Assembly: GCF_000224145.3 (NCBI RefSeq)
Contig: NC_020177.2
Location: 4,262,965-4,326,964 of the forward strand
DNA from: Ciona intestinalis
Lineage: Eukaryota > Chordata > Ascidiacea > Phlebobranchia > Cionidae
Length of the DNA stretch: 64,000 nucleotides
Reading direction: 5' to 3'
Below the pieces are notes generated by a model. The model was not told where the DNA came from, searched no databases, and saw only the letters and a program-made list of their open reading frames with translations. The position numbers were made by a program, and so were the translations under genes. Below are positions 62,449 through 64,000 of this stretch, piece by piece. The stretch's first letter is position 1. Each line of letters begins with the position of its first letter.

Positions 62449-62830
62449 CGTCACGAAGAGTCTTCATGACGTCATCAAACAGACTTCCTGACGTCACCCA
62501 AGAAGTTCAAATATTTTTTGCAAATAAACCAAAAAAATCTGAACAATTTTAATTGAAAATACAAAATCTAGAAAGCATTGGAAAAATAACAGGAAAAGCG
62601 AGTCAAAACACAAGCGTATATAAAAGTGACAAACAGAAGACAGATATATATATATTTCAAAAATAAAGACACTTATAAAAATATTGCTAACACAATTGAA
62701 ACAGCTTTAAGATTCATTTCATCTGCCATAAGCTATCTATGCACTTCAATATCACTGACCTGAACCTTAATGCCTATTAGTGTAATTAATATATGTTTTC
62801 GCTCCTTCAGTTATAAAAATGTTATTTTTA

Positions 62831-63030
62831 TTACACTAAAGTTTTCCTGTTATATGGCAAGACTTCATCAGGGTAAAAAAAGCTCATATATATCCTGTTG
62901 AAGTCTTGAAACTTTGGTTTAATAAATAAAATTAACATTTTATACCAGAAGAACTAATGTATATATTAAACTATGCCTGGTAGCAGAATCAGCAAAATAG
63001 TGTAATATTTTTTATACTCTGTACAAGCTT
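62831..63030. other. Short intergenic spacer
   Basis: Lies between the tetraspanin 3' region and the stop of the next gene (convergent genes). Contains agacttcatcaggg and its partial inverse cctgttgaagtctt, a small imperfect hairpin, and agaactaatg...tgcctggtagca, which also occurs near 44200. Short, AT-rich. Confidence 0.5.
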
Positions 63031-63862
63031 TTAGTCGCTATCATCTGCTAATACCTTAGCACTCAGATTAGTAAGGTCTTGTAGCATTTGATCAACATTA
63101 GTAGGCTCAGGTGAGGGATCAATCATGGGGTCAGTTTGTGAATCATTCTCAGTGGAATGTATATTTGGCTGTCGAGTGAATTTGACTCTTTTAGGTTCTT
63201 CCTGTAATGTTATCGGTTGGTTTCTTAACGACTTTACACGGTCCATTAAACCCTCTTGTCGTAGCGTTGTCTGAAAATTTAAAACATAAATGAATTAAAG
63301 CAGATTTCTAAAATGACCAAGAAACACCTGATGCCATGACTTAGTGGTTATGACGTTTGCACCATAACCAAAAGATACCATGTTTAATGCTCGATGCTGC
63401 TACCATCGTGGGCATGTGTGTCATTGGGTGAGACGCTTAAAGATATTTCCTCCAACCTAGAGGTTACTTATGGTTGTTCAATTTTCAGCATACAGAAACA
63501 AACTTGTAAGCAGGCATGGCATGTATAAAATAGGACAGCTGGGTTTTATTTTCTATTTTTGTTTAAATGAATCTATTTGCTTGTAGGACATATACCTTTG
63601 ATAACCCATTACTGACCACTGGATTTGAGCAAATACAGTTGAGTGTCTTGCCCAAAGAGACACTTAACCACAATTGTAGCAGCGTCGAGCTTCAAACCTG
63701 GTGCCCACAAATCTAGTGAAGTTTAAGTTTCTTACCACAATCAGATTATTATATTTTTCTAATTGTTTCATTTCAAGTCTTAATTTTTCCTCATCTTTGA
63801 GCCACTGACTTCTCTCTAATTCAAGCTGTTCGCTGAACCTTGACTTTTCACGAACTGAAGAT
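63031..63862 (-). CDS. Coiled-coil protein, 3' end only
   Basis: Two exons in phase: 63736-63862 (SSVREKSRFSEQLELERSQW..., a heptad-rich helix ending KYNNLIV) and 63031-63270 (TTLRQEGLMDRVKSLRNQ..., then an acidic, Pro/Asp/Ser-rich tail ending LSAKVLADDSD and stop). The gene continues beyond the right edge on the minus strand. Family not recognised; about 122 C-terminal residues are visible. Confidence 0.75.
63336..63560. repeat. SINE copy with tRNA-like head
   Basis: Lies in the intron between the two last exons. It begins gacttagtggttatgacgtt tgcaccataacc, which looks like a degenerate tRNA A-box region, then gctcgatgctgctaccatcg, tgggcatgtgtgtcattggg and the usual tail. Useful for naming the family as tRNA-derived. 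A second, reverse-oriented fragment follows at 63590-63720. Confidence 0.65.
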
Positions 63863-64000
63863 CTGTGAAAATAAGAAAGATTGGAAATACAAAATAAAGT
63901 GACGGAATAAAAATAAATTGTACTGCTAAGCATAAAAAATATATTAGATATTAAGGCAGATTCAAAAAATAAAAAACATTTAAAAAAAAAGAATCCAGCT

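Larger units (their letters stand above)
59792..62830. repeat. Large duplicated block, copy 2
   Basis: Partner of 55896-59291. Contains its own gap (60751-60898, 148 N). The sequence beyond 62830 (ttacactaaagttttcctgt) is what lies in the gap after copy 1, so this copy continues naturally into the next gene. Confidence 0.9.

Noticed and set aside
1-64000. CRISPR arrays, operons, prokaryotic mobile elements or toxin systems
   Set aside because: The window is clearly eukaryotic: spliced genes, SINEs and MITEs throughout. The tandem arrays have no spacer structure.

Overview
This window looks like a piece of a compact invertebrate chordate genome, most likely a Ciona-type tunicate. That assignment is an inference. 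It rests on AT-rich DNA, short GT-AG introns (roughly 50-800 bp), many tRNA-derived SINE copies and TA-flanked MITEs, two vertebrate-like gene orthologs, and near-identical duplicated segments beside assembly gaps as expected from a highly polymorphic diploid. I saw no bacterial features. All gene models below were built by hand from open frames, splice sites and exon phase.

Layout. 1-2775: a 32-bp tandem repeat array and otherwise unexplained DNA. 2776-4462 (-): a small gene of unknown function. 4463-6706: intergenic, with two adjacent MITEs and a cluster of TGACGTCA-like sites. 6707-20295 (-): a CD2AP/CIN85 (SH3KBP1) family adaptor in 18 phase-consistent coding exons, 704 aa. 21384-31636 (-): an unrecognised 25-exon coiled-coil protein of 1142 aa with two LC8-type motifs. 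One of its introns holds an intron-bearing tRNA-Leu gene. 32398-32676 (+): a small possible gene. 33777-54438 (-): BTAF1/Mot1, the Snf2-type ATPase that removes TBP from DNA, in 41 coding exons (1755 aa if the duplicated exon pair is counted once). A small single-pass membrane protein gene lies on the opposite strand inside one of its introns (37943-39073). 56093-62448 (+): tRNA-Lys plus a tetraspanin gene, present twice around a 500-N gap. 63031-63862 (-): the 3' end of another coiled-coil gene.

The genes do not form an operon or a pathway. CD2AP/CIN85 acts in endocytosis and actin control, BTAF1 in transcription, and the tetraspanin at membranes. Three segments are duplicated across N gaps (16 kb, 48 kb, 56-62 kb) with about 1% difference plus indels, so they are probably two haplotypes placed in series rather than real duplications. 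The most interesting unexplained items are the orphan coiled-coil protein with paired LC8 motifs, the nested membrane gene, the tRNA-Leu whose terminator T-run appears to serve as the host gene's polypyrimidine tract, two foldback elements, and tandem arrays that seem to have grown from SINE fragments.
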